DNA of 64,000 nucleotides from Microlunatus parietis (lineage in GTDB: Bacteria; Actinomycetota; Actinomycetes; Propionibacteriales; Propionibacteriaceae), in NCBI RefSeq assembly GCF_013407955.1, contig NZ_JACCBU010000001.1, positions 3,968,001-4,032,000 on the forward strand, written 5' to 3'. Of the stretch, positions 26,531 through 35,864 are shown one piece after another; the stretch's first letter is position 1; each line of letters starts with the position of its first letter. A program made the position numbers and the translations under genes. The notes under the pieces are model-generated. The model did no database searches. It was not told the origin of the DNA and saw only the letters and a list, made by a program, of their open reading frames with translations.

Positions 26531-27806
26531 ATGATCATGACGATGACCAGACGCGGAGCCTTGATCGGCGCCGGCGCCCTGGCCGGAGCGTTCGGGCTCG
26601 GAGCACCGGCCGGCGCTCACGAGGGCCGAGTGCGTACCGGCCTGGAACTCCTGGTCCGGGACCGCTTCCGTGATCTTCGCGACCAGCGCGTCGGCGTGAT
26701 CACGAACCCGACCGGTGTGCTGCCGGACCTGCGGCACGGCGTCGACGTGATGGCCGAGAGTGACGACGTCGACCTGGTCGCGGTGTTCGGGCCGGAGCAC
26801 GGGTTCCGTGGCACCGCCCAGGCAGGAGACTCGGAGGACTTCTTCACCGACCCGAAGACCGGGCTGCCGGTGTACGACACGTTCGAGACGTCGGGGCAGC
26901 AGCTCGCGGACCTCTTCACCGCGTCCGAGGCGGACACGATCCTGTTCGACGTGCAGGACGTCGGCGCCCGGTTCTACACCTACATCTGGACGATGTTCTT
27001 TCTCGTTGGAGGCGGCCGCACTGGCCGGCAAACGGTTCGTCGTGCTGGACCGGCCGAACCCGATCACCGGGCGCCGTGCCACCGGCCCGGTGCTGCATCC
27101 GGAGTACGCGACGTTCGTCGGGCGGGCGCCGATCGCGCAGCAGCACGGGATGACGGTCGGCGAGCTGGCCGAACTGTTCAACGCCGAATTCCTGCCCGAG
27201 CGGCCGAGCGGCCCGGTCGAGCTGTCGGTGCAGTGGCTGCGCGGATGGCGCCGCGAGCTCTCGTACGACCGGACCGGGCTGCCGTGGGTGCTGCCGTCGC
27301 CGAACCTGCCGTCCCTGGAGACCGCGTACGTCTACCCGGGTAGCTGTCTCTTCTCCGGCACCAACCTGTCCCAGGGCCGCGGCACCACTCGCCCGTTCCA
27401 GCTGGTCGGAGCGCCGTTCATCGATCACCGGTGGGCGGCCGAGTTGACCGCACGCCGGCTGCCCGGCCTGGCGTTTCGGGAGGCCTACTTCACGCCGACG
27501 TTCTCCACCTATCAGGGCAAGAACTGTGGCGGCGTCGACATCAACGTCACGGACCAGGCGAAGGTCGACGCGGTCGCGCTCGGCATCGCGCTGCTGGTCA
27601 CGCTGAAGTCCTTGTATCCCAGGGATTTCGCGTGGCTGAACTCGGGTACGGACGCCAAGCCGCAGTGGTGGATCGACCACCTGACCGGCTCCGACCGGGT
27701 CCGGCTCGCGGTCGACGCCGGCGACGACGTGGACGCCATCGTCGCCGGCTGGCAGGACGACCTGGCCCGGTTCAACGGGCTGCGGCGGCGCTTCCTGCAC
27801 TACTGA
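26531..27806 (+). pseudogene. NamZ-like exo-beta-N-acetylmuramidase (DUF1343), frameshifted
   Basis: The first part (to about 27000) encodes a Tat-type signal (TRRGALIGAGALAGAFGLG), RVGVITNPTGVLPD and FGPEHGFRG, the DUF1343 hallmarks; the second part, in the +1 frame, continues with KRFVVLDRPNPI, VYPGSCLFSGTN and NCGGVDINVTD to the normal end. The join is in TTCTTTCTC (26996-27004), where removing one T restores about 424 uninterrupted residues. NamZ proteins remove terminal MurNAc from peptidoglycan fragments outside the cell. It is either a recent pseudogene or a sequencing error; codon use on both sides is intact. Start is 26531 or the ATG at 26537, which lies 8 bases past TAGCCT. Confidence 0.8.
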
Positions 27807-28896
27807 GCGACGGGTCGGGAACCGTCGCGTCGACCCGGCAGACCGGGCAGTCGGGCCGTCGGCGGAGCCAGTACGCCAGCGTCGCCGCGGCCAGGGCGAA
27901 GCCCCACAGCACCCAGGGCGCGGTCAACAGCAGGGGCACGATGTTGAACTCGCCGGCCGCATAGCGCACCAGGTCGATCCGGACCAGCATCAGTGCCGCG
28001 CCCGGCAGCAGGAGCGAGACCAGGCCCGCCGGAATGACGGCGGCCAGCGGGTTGATCTGCCTTCCGCGCAGGACCGGCACCCAGAACGGCCAGCGTTCGC
28101 CCCACCGCTGGACGAGGCCCAACGTGAGCAGGGCCCCGATCAGGCCGAACGTCGCCAGGCCCGCGCCGAAGAGCCAGAGTCCGGGCGCCTCCGCGTTCAT
28201 CTGGACCATTTCGTCCCGGCTGAAGCCGCCGGCCGGAATGCCGGCCGCCAGCAGATACCGGCTCGCCACGTACGGCAGCGGGCAGACGACGGCGACCGCG
28301 GTCGCGACCAGCCCCCAGCGCCGGGCGCCGCGCCGGGTGGCCCACCAGCGCAGCCGTTCGGGCCGGCCGCAGGCAGGGCAGCCGCCTCGTGCGTGTGTCC
28401 AGTAGGCCCGGAGCGCGATCAGCCAGATCGCGAGCCCGACCAGGAGCCAGAGCTGGTGCAGGACCGGAAGCTTGTACATCTCGGCGAAGAACAGGCCGAA
28501 GCTCATGTCGGGCGGGAAGCCGGTGGTGAGCTTGGTGATCAGGAACACCGGCGTGCGGCCGATCGCCATCAGGAGCCGGTAGTCGCCGGCGACGATGATC
28601 CCGGCACCGACCGCCAGGATGCCGCCGGTCAGCACGCGGGCCGGCCCACCGCCGCGCGGGTGGGTGAGCAGCCAGGCGGCGGTCAGCAGCCCGAGCCCGG
28701 CCGCGATGATCATGATCAAGGAACCGGTCGGCGCCGGTACGGCATCGAGCAGCGACACCGGTCCCGGGGCCGGATCCCAGTGATCGCCGTACGGGTAGCC
28801 GGGAGCTCCGGCGGCCCACGCGACCGCGACCACCAGATAGCCGGCCGACCACAGCGCCGCGATGATCAACAAGCTCCGAGCTCGACGAGGATGCAT
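27772..28896 (-). CDS. Multi-pass membrane protein of unknown function
   Basis: 374 residues. ATG at 28896 (MHPRRARSLLIIAALW), preceded by GAGG. About eight or nine hydrophobic segments, with one cytosolic loop carrying CPACGRPERLRWW and a C-terminal CPVC pair, which could bind a metal or simply be structural. No family recognised. Its 3' end overlaps the end of the convergent NamZ gene by 35 bases. Confidence 0.75.
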   Translation of the reverse strand: MHPRRARSLLIIAALWSAGYLVVAVAWAAGAPGYPYGDHWDPAPGPVSLLDAVPAPTGSLIMIIAAGLGLLTAAWLLTHPRGGGPARVLTGGILAVGAGIIVAGDYRLLMAIGRTPVFLITKLTTGFPPDMSFGLFFAEMYKLPVLHQLWLLVGLAIWLIALRAYWTHARGGCPACGRPERLRWWATRRGARRWGLVATAVAVVCPLPYVASRYLLAAGIPAGGFSRDEMVQMNAEAPGLWLFGAGLATFGLIGALLTLGLVQRWGERWPFWVPVLRGRQINPLAAVIPAGLVSLLLPGAALMLVRIDLVRYAAGEFNIVPLLLTAPWVLWGFALAAATLAYWLRRRPDCPVCRVDATVPDPSLSSAGSAAAAR

Positions 28897-28991
28897 GCCT
28901 CGATGCTCACGGTCCCCGGCCGCCAAGGCCTCCCCGGCACGGGTGAACCGGCCCGCCACGCGTGGGAGTTCGGCCTACCCCGGCATCTTGA

Positions 28992-29879
28992 TCACCATGG
29001 TTCGAGCCGGTCGGCCGCGACGTCCAGCCAGAAGTCCACGTCGGCCGGGCCGTGGTGCCGGATCGACCAGTCGACCTGCCGCAGCGCCAGATGAGCCCGG
29101 TAGGACCGCAGCCGGTCCGGCGGCACCGCGGCCTCGATCAGTTCCCGGAGCCGGTGCTGCGACTCCGGAGCCCGGCCGGCCCGGATCACGCACTGCGACA
29201 AGGTTTCCAGCGAGAACCACCGATCGCCCCGGGCGGCGGCGTCCCAGTCGATGATCCCGGTGATCACACCGGCGTCCTCGACCAGAATGTTGCCCGCGTG
29301 ATAGTCGAGGTGGACCAGATCATCGCCCATGATCACGTTCGGCCCGGTGCGGCCGATCTCCCGTACCCGACCGAGCAGCCGCCGGGTCCGCGGATCGTAG
29401 CGCTCCAACGATTCGTGCACACAGAACCCGGGGCCGCTCTCGGTCAGGTGCAGTGAGGCCGGTGCTGCCTCGAACCCGGCGAGCAGCCCGGCCCACGGCT
29501 CGGTGACCATGATCATCCGGTCGATCAGGGCGGCGTCGACCGATGCCGGCGGCCGGCCGGGCAGGCGTTCCTGCACCACGACATGGGTGCCGTCGACGGG
29601 AACGATCAGGTCATAGCGCGGCACCGGAACGCCCGCGGTGCGGGCCAGCTGCAGCGCCTCGGCGGTCCGGCCCAACCGGTGGCCGGTCTCGGGGCTCGCA
29701 TCGCCGACGGTGCCGAGGACGCCCTCCCGGCCGTCCGGCCAGCGGACGAAGGCGGCGCCGACCTCGCCCTCGGCGGCGGTGCCGATCAGGTCGAGGCGGA
29801 TGCCGTGCTGCTCGGCCACGGCCATGATCAGCCGAGCGGGATCGAGCCGGGGGATCGGGGGCGGGAACTGCGCGTTCAT
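28992..29879 (-). CDS. Aminoglycoside phosphotransferase-fold kinase
   Basis: 295 residues. ATG at 29879. The APH catalytic loop is HLDYHAGNILV (HxDxxxxN) and the metal-binding DFG-equivalent is IIDWDAAARGDR; the N-lobe has VVVQERLPGRPP. Such kinases phosphorylate small molecules such as aminoglycosides, homoserine, choline or sugars; the target cannot be told. It is divergent from a second APH-fold gene with only 49 bases between them. Confidence 0.87.
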   Translation of the reverse strand: MNAQFPPPIPRLDPARLIMAVAEQHGIRLDLIGTAAEGEVGAAFVRWPDGREGVLGTVGDASPETGHRLGRTAEALQLARTAGVPVPRYDLIVPVDGTHVVVQERLPGRPPASVDAALIDRMIMVTEPWAGLLAGFEAAPASLHLTESGPGFCVHESLERYDPRTRRLLGRVREIGRTGPNVIMGDDLVHLDYHAGNILVEDAGVITGIIDWDAAARGDRWFSLETLSQCVIRAGRAPESQHRLRELIEAAVPPDRLRSYRAHLALRQVDWSIRHHGPADVDFWLDVAADRLEPW

Positions 29880-29928
29880 CCTCGGGGGCCTTCCGGTCGT
29901 CGCGGAAACGAACTGCCAGGATGCCCTG

Positions 29929-30948
29929 ATGACTACGGCGAGGGTCGACCTGGTGGCGCTCTGGACCAGCGCGGCCTGGCGGGCGGAGGCGGAGGACTGG
30001 ATCCGGGACCAGCTCGGCGCGGCCGGGATTGTGGTCACCGGCGCGATCGAGCAGCCGCGGGTACGGCCCTGGTCCACCCAACTGGTGGTGCCGACGGACC
30101 GTGGCCGGTACTGGTTCAAGGAGAACAACCCGGCCATGGCCTTCGAGGCCGCCCTCGTCGCCCGGCTCTCCGACCTGATCCCCGGCCGGGTGCTGGATCC
30201 GGTCGCGGTGGCGGCCGACCGCGGCTGGCTGTTGGTGCCCGACGGCGGCCGTACGGTGCGCGAGACCGGCGGTGCCGACGAGGCGAGCTTCACCCGGATC
30301 CTGACCGAGTACGCCGAGCTGCAGCGACAACTGGCCGGCCACGGCGCCGAGCTGGTCGGCACCGGATTGCCGGCCCTGGAACCGGAACGGACCGCCGACC
30401 ACGTGGCCGGCCAGGTCGCAGAACTCGCGGCGCTTCCGGCCGGGCACCCGCTGCACGCCCGCGCCGACCTGCTGGCTCGGGCCGCCGGCTACCGCCCGGT
30501 GCTCGTGGCCGCCGCCGACCGACTCGCCGAGACACCGATCCCGTCGTCGCTGCAGCACAACGACCTGCACCAGAACAACGCGTTCGCCGCCGAGCCGGGA
30601 CACCCGCTGCAGTTCTTCGACTTCGGCGACGCGGTCTGGGGCCACCCGTTCTGTGTGCTGCACGTGACGCTGGTCGTACTCGCCCAGGAGTGGTCCTGCG
30701 ACGAGTGGTCCGTGACCGGCGCCGACCCGCGGCTGGACCGGCTGGTCGACGCCTATCTCGAGTGCTGGTCGGACCTGGCTCCGCTCGCCGAGCTGCGTCG
30801 GCTGGTCGAGCCGGCCCTGGTGATCGGGCGCCTGCACCGGTACAACTCGTGGCACCGGCTGCTGCCGTACCTGCCGAAGGACATGTTGGAGAGCCACGTC
30901 GGCTATTTGAGTTCGTTGTTGTGTGGGTCAGTGTCCAGTACACGTTAA
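29929..30948 (+). CDS. Phosphotransferase (APH-fold) protein
   Basis: 339 residues. ATG at 29929, exactly 7 bases past CAGGAT (29917-29922), so probably leaderless. The kinase core shows SSLQHNDLHQNN (catalytic loop) and FFDFGDAVWG (metal site). The N-lobe (RYWFKENNPAMAFE) supplies the ATP lysine. Substrate unknown. Shares a 49-base divergent promoter region with the other APH-fold gene but is only distantly similar to it. Confidence 0.87.
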   Translation: MTTARVDLVALWTSAAWRAEAEDWIRDQLGAAGIVVTGAIEQPRVRPWSTQLVVPTDRGRYWFKENNPAMAFEAALVARLSDLIPGRVLDPVAVAADRGWLLVPDGGRTVRETGGADEASFTRILTEYAELQRQLAGHGAELVGTGLPALEPERTADHVAGQVAELAALPAGHPLHARADLLARAAGYRPVLVAAADRLAETPIPSSLQHNDLHQNNAFAAEPGHPLQFFDFGDAVWGHPFCVLHVTLVVLAQEWSCDEWSVTGADPRLDRLVDAYLECWSDLAPLAELRRLVEPALVIGRLHRYNSWHRLLPYLPKDMLESHVGYLSSLLCGSVSSTR

Positions 30949-31017
30949 GGTCGGGCGGTCGGACGCTTCGGTAGGATCGTCCGGCCCCCAAAGCCCCCTG
31001 GATGTAAGGACGTTTCG

Positions 31018-33351
31018 ATGATCGCGTTGGCCGGGTCGTACCACTGTGCCGAGCTGACGTCGTCGGACGGGACGATCGAGTTCAGCGGCCGGCTCACCGA
31101 CACCGAGTCGCTGGTCACCGAGATGCGGCAGGCCGACCCGGAGGCGGCTCCGGCCGCGGGGGCCGACGACGCCACGCTGGCCTTGCAGGCGTACCGGATC
31201 TGGGGGATCGACGGGTTCCGTCGGCTGTCCGGCACGTTCGCGCTGGCGATCTCCGACGCCGATCGGCTGGTGCTGGCCCGGGACCCGCTCGGGGTCGAGC
31301 AGCTCTATTTCCGGCACGACGCGGACGGCTGCCGAGTGCGGTACGGGTCCACGATCGCGGCCGTGCTCGCCGACGGTCCGGAGCCGACACCGTCCGCCCG
31401 CGTGGTGCACCGCTATCTGTCCACCGGCGCGCTGGACGACGAGCCGGCCACCTTCTTCGAGGGCGTCGAGCGGGTGCTGCCCGGCCAGGCCCTGATCGCC
31501 GAGTCGAGCGGCGTCCGGCGCCAGGCGTTTCTGCGGGCCGGGACCGAACTGCTGCGCCCGACCCCTCGCCACGTCTCCGACCTGCTGCGTCCGGACCCGT
31601 CCGCGTCGTCCGCCGACCCCGAGGCCGAGCTGCGCCGTCGGCTGGCCGCGACCGTCGGGACGCCCGACCAGCCCGTGGCCGTGGTCGTCGCCGGTCCGGG
31701 CTCGGCGGCGCTGTCCGGGCTGGCCGACACCACCCTGACCCCGGAGTATCCGGATCACGCCCAGGCCAGCACCGCGCCCCTGCCCGGCCGGGTGCGGCTG
31801 ACCGCCGACCAGTTCAAGGCGGACTGGTCGGACTTCATCCGGGTCCAGGAGGAGCCGACCGGCTCGGCCGCCGCGTACCTGCACTACCGGCTGGCCCAGG
31901 AGGGCGCGGACCTGGAGACCTTGATCAACTCCGAGGGCGCCGCGCAGCTGCTGCTCGGCACCGCGCCGTCGGTGAACAGGATCGCCGGTGCCGTGATGCT
32001 GGTCGGCGCGGTGGTCCGCGGCGGCGTCCGGGCGGTGACCGGGGCGGCGAGCGGCGGGCGGGCCGAACTGTCGGTGAGCCTGCTCTCGGACGAGTTGCGG
32101 TCCCGCTACTCCGACGAGGGGCCGGCGCCGCTGGCCGTCGAGCCGGTCCGGCTCCGGGTGGACGCGTTGACCTCGACTTCGCTGCCGTACCGGCTGCGGT
32201 CACTGGCCAAGACCGCCGACCATTTCGGGACCCGGTTCGCGCTGCCGTACCTGGACCTCGGCACGGTCCGCTGGCTGCTCGGCCAGGACGACGAGACCTT
32301 GATCAAACTGCTGGGCGGGGCGACCCAGCACGACAGCGAGCCGTCGCAGGCCGACTGGCTGCTGCGGATCAAGAACACCGTGTACGACGTGTTCATGAGC
32401 GAGTCGTTCGCGAACCGCGGCTACTTCGACCAGACCGCTGTGGTGGAGTCGTTCGAGGCGTTCATCAAGCGGCCGAGCAGTGCCGCGGCCGCCGTGTTCT
32501 GGCGGATCCTCAACGTCGAGCTCTGGTGTCGCGAGTTCTTCGACAAGGCCCAGCCGGCGCCCGAGGTCAAGATCAAGACCGACCTGGAGGCGAACGAGGG
32601 CAAGGAACTTGATCTTGTCCTGCCGAACGGGCGCTCGGTGCGGCGCTACCCGCTGCGAACCGAGTTGTTCAGCGCCAGCGACGATCTGACCGCACGCGTG
32701 GTCGAGCGCGTCGGCGAGTTCTTCCAGACCCTCAGCAGTACGGCGGACCAAGATCATCGCGTGGCGACCGCCGGCCGCTGGTACTTCTTCATCAGCGAGA
32801 AGATCGTGGCGATCACGCAGGGCCGCTCGATGTTCGTCTGGGACATCAAGGTCAGCTGGGCGGCCCGGGTGCTGTCCCGCTTCGTCACCCGGACCCCGAC
32901 CGGGATCGGGCTCGGGTCGCCGTTCACCATGCAGTTGGCGATCGGCGAGGCCGGGCTGCCGCGGATCCTGTTCGCGTCGGCGGGCAGCGTGGTCGGCAAG
33001 CTGGCCGGCAAGTCGGGCGTCTTCTACCAGTTGGTCGGGCACGACGTACGGGCGATCGACGGGCCGACCGAATACTCCGCCTATCCCTCGAACGTGTCGG
33101 CGAAGCTGCCGCCGAAGGACCCGGACAAGGTGGCCGCGGAACTGACCGCGGCGATCCGGCCGCTGCTCCCGGAGCCGTACGCGAGCACGTTCGCCGGCAC
33201 CGTCGTGATGGACGCGAATGATCTTGGTCGGAACGCGCTCGGCCAGGACGTGCCGGGCGAGCCGCGGGTCTACGAGGAGATGTTCGCGGACAATCCGCTC
33301 GGCCAGGGCAGCCAGCAGACGCCGCTCGCGATCGTCTTCGAACTGCCCTGA
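31018..33351 (+). CDS. Fusion of degenerate asparagine-synthetase-like and CofE-like (F420 gamma-glutamyl ligase) domains
   Basis: 777 residues. Residues 1-160 match the class II glutamine amidotransferase fold of AsnB (GTFALAISDADRLVLARDPL) but lack the catalytic N-terminal cysteine: the protein starts MIALAGSY. Residues ~205-515 follow the AsnB synthetase domain, yet the ATP loop SGGxDS is replaced by AGPGSAALS and SGEGADELFGG by NSEGAAQLLLG. Residues ~535-777 match F420-0:gamma-glutamyl ligase proteins (FISEKIVAITQGR, GLGSPFTMQLAIGEAG, KSGVFYQLVGHDVRAIDGP, VMDANDLG, DNPLGQGSQQTPL). Thus a dead amidotransferase/synthetase half is joined to an apparently intact ligase-like half. The role is unknown; gamma-glutamyl or amide ligation is inferred. 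TAGGAT upstream (about 30976) may be its -10. Confidence 0.8.
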   Translation: MIALAGSYHCAELTSSDGTIEFSGRLTDTESLVTEMRQADPEAAPAAGADDATLALQAYRIWGIDGFRRLSGTFALAISDADRLVLARDPLGVEQLYFRHDADGCRVRYGSTIAAVLADGPEPTPSARVVHRYLSTGALDDEPATFFEGVERVLPGQALIAESSGVRRQAFLRAGTELLRPTPRHVSDLLRPDPSASSADPEAELRRRLAATVGTPDQPVAVVVAGPGSAALSGLADTTLTPEYPDHAQASTAPLPGRVRLTADQFKADWSDFIRVQEEPTGSAAAYLHYRLAQEGADLETLINSEGAAQLLLGTAPSVNRIAGAVMLVGAVVRGGVRAVTGAASGGRAELSVSLLSDELRSRYSDEGPAPLAVEPVRLRVDALTSTSLPYRLRSLAKTADHFGTRFALPYLDLGTVRWLLGQDDETLIKLLGGATQHDSEPSQADWLLRIKNTVYDVFMSESFANRGYFDQTAVVESFEAFIKRPSSAAAAVFWRILNVELWCREFFDKAQPAPEVKIKTDLEANEGKELDLVLPNGRSVRRYPLRTELFSASDDLTARVVERVGEFFQTLSSTADQDHRVATAGRWYFFISEKIVAITQGRSMFVWDIKVSWAARVLSRFVTRTPTGIGLGSPFTMQLAIGEAGLPRILFASAGSVVGKLAGKSGVFYQLVGHDVRAIDGPTEYSAYPSNVSAKLPPKDPDKVAAELTAAIRPLLPEPYASTFAGTVVMDANDLGRNALGQDVPGEPRVYEEMFADNPLGQGSQQTPLAIVFELP

Positions 33352-33474
33352 CGCAGCGGGAGCGAATCAGGGTCGGGGTCATCCCGGACCCCGGCTCCGG
33401 GTAGGGCTAACCCGACACCGATTCGGGTGACTACCTCAATGTGCTGTCCGGCGGAATTGCGTTGGATAGTGGAT

Positions 33475-34119
33475 ATGGAGACGCTGACCGATTTCATTCT
33501 GGGGGCCGCTGGTTCGCCGCTGGTCTACGTGCTGGTGTTGCTGGCCGCCTGCATCGACGGGTTCTTCCCGCCGGTCCCCAGCGAGTCGGTCGTCGTCGCG
33601 CTCGCTGCGGTCGGCGTCGCGACCGGCCAGCCGTGGGTGATCGGCATCGCCATCGTCGCCGCGTTCGGTGCGATCGCCGGTGACAACATCGCGTTCCTGA
33701 TGGGCCGGAAGCTCGGCGTGGGCCGGTTCGCCTGGATGCGCCGGCCGCGGGTCGCGAGGGTGTTCGACTTCGCGCACCGGCAGTTGCAGCACCGCGGCGC
33801 CCTGTTGATCTTGACCGCCCGCTACATCCCGGTCGGCCGGGTCGCGGTGAACATGACCGCCGGGGCGACCGGCTTCTCCTGGCGCCGGTTCTTCCCGCTG
33901 AGCATTCTGGCCGGTACGTCCTGGGCCGCGTACTCGATCTTGATCGGCGCCCTCGCCGGCCACTGGGTGAAGGACAACCCGATCCTGGGTGCCGGCATCG
34001 CGATCGTCGCCGCCATGATCATCGGCTTCGCGATCGACAAGATCGTCGGCCGGCTCACCGGCCGGAGCCGGCTGCCCGAGGCTGCCGACCAGGACGCCGA
34101 GCCGGCGAAGGTTTCCTGA
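33475..34119 (+). CDS. DedA-family membrane protein
   Basis: 214 residues from ATG 33475. VTT/DedA signatures: IDGFFPPVPSESVVVALAA, GAIAGDNIAFLMGRKLG and LTARYIPVGRVAVNMTAGA (the conserved re-entrant Arg/Pro motif), ending in a basic tail. DedA proteins are inner-membrane lipid scramblases or flippases (undecaprenyl-phosphate, PE) linked to envelope integrity. Same strand as the AsnB/CofE fusion gene, with 123 bases between them. Followed by a long hairpin made of the dispersed repeat. Confidence 0.92.
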   Translation: METLTDFILGAAGSPLVYVLVLLAACIDGFFPPVPSESVVVALAAVGVATGQPWVIGIAIVAAFGAIAGDNIAFLMGRKLGVGRFAWMRRPRVARVFDFAHRQLQHRGALLILTARYIPVGRVAVNMTAGATGFSWRRFFPLSILAGTSWAAYSILIGALAGHWVKDNPILGAGIAIVAAMIIGFAIDKIVGRLTGRSRLPEAADQDAEPAKVS

Positions 34120-34131
34120 ACTCCCACGGTT

Positions 34132-34194
34132 CCTGAGCCTGTCGAAGGGCCAAGCCACAGCACGTTGTGGCTTGGCCCCCTTCGACAGGCTCGC
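34132..34194. repeat. Paired CCTGAGCCTGTCGAAGGG repeat forming a long hairpin
   Basis: GAGCCTGTCGAAGGG (34135-34149) pairs with CCCTTCGACAGGCTC (34178-34192); inside, CCAAGCCACA (34150-34159) pairs with TGTGGCTTGG (34166-34175). The result is a 25-bp stem with a small bulge between two convergent genes, where it probably acts as a bidirectional terminator. Confidence 0.75.
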
Positions 34195-34206
34195 GGCACG
34201 TCTGGC

Positions 34207-35019
34207 TCAGGGCAGGTCGCGGCGCAGCGTGGTCGCCTTGGCCCGCAGTTCGGCAACGACCTTCGCCTGCTCCCGCTCCTCGGCGGTGACCTGCTTGAGC
34301 TGCTCGGAAAGCTCGGACTGGCGTTCCCGCAGTTCGGCCAGCACCTCGGCCGCGGCGTCCAGCTCCGCCTTGGCCTGATCCAACTCCTTGCGCAGCCGGG
34401 CCTGCTCGGCCCGCTTCCGCTCGGCCTCCTCGCGCGCCTTCCGTACCTCGGGATCCTCGGTCTTCGGCTTCGCCTCGGCGGCCTTCTCGTCCGGCTTGGG
34501 TTTGGCGGCCTTGGCCGGTGCCGGAGCAGGTACGGCTCCGGGGGTGAGCGGGCCGAACCCGCCGTAGGCGACGACCTGGCTGACCCAGCCGTTGCGGACC
34601 GCCTCGGCCAGCTCGGGGTCGGTCCAGGCGGCCTGCAGAGTGGAGGCGACCTCTTGCAGCGCGGTGTCGGTGGTCGACTGCCCGGCCTCCTTGGCCAGCT
34701 CCGCCGCCCGCCGGGACAGCTGCCGGGCGGCCGTCGCCCGCTGCTGGTTGAGCTCCCGAAGTTGATCACCGGCGAGCCGCTGCTGCGCGTCGGAGAGCGC
34801 CGTACCCAGCTCGAGCCAGGACTCGATCCGATCCGGGTCGTGGTGCGCCAACAGGTTGACCAGCCAGGCCGACTTGGTCGGCCGACGCAGCGCCCCGACC
34901 CGCTTGGCCAGCTCCTTGTCGCCCTCCTTCTTGGCCTGGTCGGCCAACTCCTTCCGCCGCGCGACGAACCCGTCCGGCGACCCGGCGTACAGTTCGGCGG
35001 CGATCTCGGAGAACTCCAC
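34207..35019 (-). CDS. Coiled-coil protein of unknown function
   Basis: 270 residues from GTG 35019 (VEFSEIAAELYAGSPDGFVA, the usual start of this actinobacterial family; an in-frame GTG at 35034 is an alternative). N-terminal globular part with DKELAKRVGALRRPTKSAWL, then an Ala/Pro/Lys linker (about 165-190) and a long C-terminal coiled coil (RKAREEAERKRAEQARLRKE). No membrane segment. Related proteins occur widely in actinobacteria without known function; a role in nucleic acid or cytoskeletal scaffolding is only a guess. Confidence 0.75.
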   Translation of the reverse strand: MEFSEIAAELYAGSPDGFVARRKELADQAKKEGDKELAKRVGALRRPTKSAWLVNLLAHHDPDRIESWLELGTALSDAQQRLAGDQLRELNQQRATAARQLSRRAAELAKEAGQSTTDTALQEVASTLQAAWTDPELAEAVRNGWVSQVVAYGGFGPLTPGAVPAPAPAKAAKPKPDEKAAEAKPKTEDPEVRKAREEAERKRAEQARLRKELDQAKAELDAAAEVLAELRERQSELSEQLKQVTAEEREQAKVVAELRAKATTLRRDLP

Positions 35020-35069
35020 GGCCCCGATTCTCACACGCGGGCGTCGTCCGGGCTGGTTGACTGGCGGCC

Positions 35070-35864
35070 ATGCGCTGGACGAACCTCGCCGAGTCCGACG
35101 CCGTGGCCGAGGCGGCGTTCGCGATCCCGTACGGGAAGGGCCCCGGCGGCTTCATGGCCGGCCACCTGATCGCGAAGCTCGTGTCGCGGCCCCGGCTGGC
35201 TCGTCGCTGGCCGGAACTGAGTGTTGCCCTGGTCGACGACGACGGTAGTTGCGTGGCGCGCGGCGTGACGATCCCGTACGCGTCGACGGTGCCGGGACGG
35301 GATCCGTACCCGGAAGCCGGCTGGGAACAGGCGGTGGTCTGGGCGACCGAGGATGCACTGGACGGTCGCGAGCCGGACACGTTGTGCGCCCTGGAGATCG
35401 CCGTACACCCGGATCACCAACGTCGAGGCCTTTCGATCCGGGCCCTGCAGGCGATGCGGCAAAACGCGGTGGACGCGGGATTCGCCCGCTTCATCGCCCC
35501 GGTCCGGCCGCCGCGGAAGGCCGACGAGCCGTGGACCCCGATGGTGGAGTACGCGCGCCGGACCCGTGACGACGGCCTGCCGGAGGATCCGTGGCTCCGG
35601 GTCCATGTCCGGGAAGGTGGCCGGATCCGCGCCATCGCTCCGTGCTCGGCCACGGTTTCGGCCGGCCTGGACCGCTGGCGGACCTGGACCGGTCTCCCGC
35701 TCGACGCTGACGGGCCGGTCGCGATCCCGGGCGGCCTGGCCCCGCTGGCCGTCTCCGTTTCCCTCGGGATCGGCTGCTACGTCGAGCCGAACGTCTGGAT
35801 CGACCACTCCGTCCCCGCTCAGGATGATCATCCGGAAGGCAACGGCGATGACCGGACAGCATGA
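35070..35864 (+). CDS. GNAT-family N-acetyltransferase
   Basis: 264 residues. The acetyl-CoA binding motif is LEIAVHPDHQRRGLSIRAL (V-x-P-x-x-Q-x-x-G), followed by an alpha helix and FARFIAPVRPP. The protein is longer than minimal GNATs, with an extra N-terminal half (FAIPYGKGPGGFMAGHLIAK) and a C-terminal beta extension. Substrate unknown; cytosolic. Confidence 0.82.
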   Translation: MRWTNLAESDAVAEAAFAIPYGKGPGGFMAGHLIAKLVSRPRLARRWPELSVALVDDDGSCVARGVTIPYASTVPGRDPYPEAGWEQAVVWATEDALDGREPDTLCALEIAVHPDHQRRGLSIRALQAMRQNAVDAGFARFIAPVRPPRKADEPWTPMVEYARRTRDDGLPEDPWLRVHVREGGRIRAIAPCSATVSAGLDRWRTWTGLPLDADGPVAIPGGLAPLAVSVSLGIGCYVEPNVWIDHSVPAQDDHPEGNGDDRTA

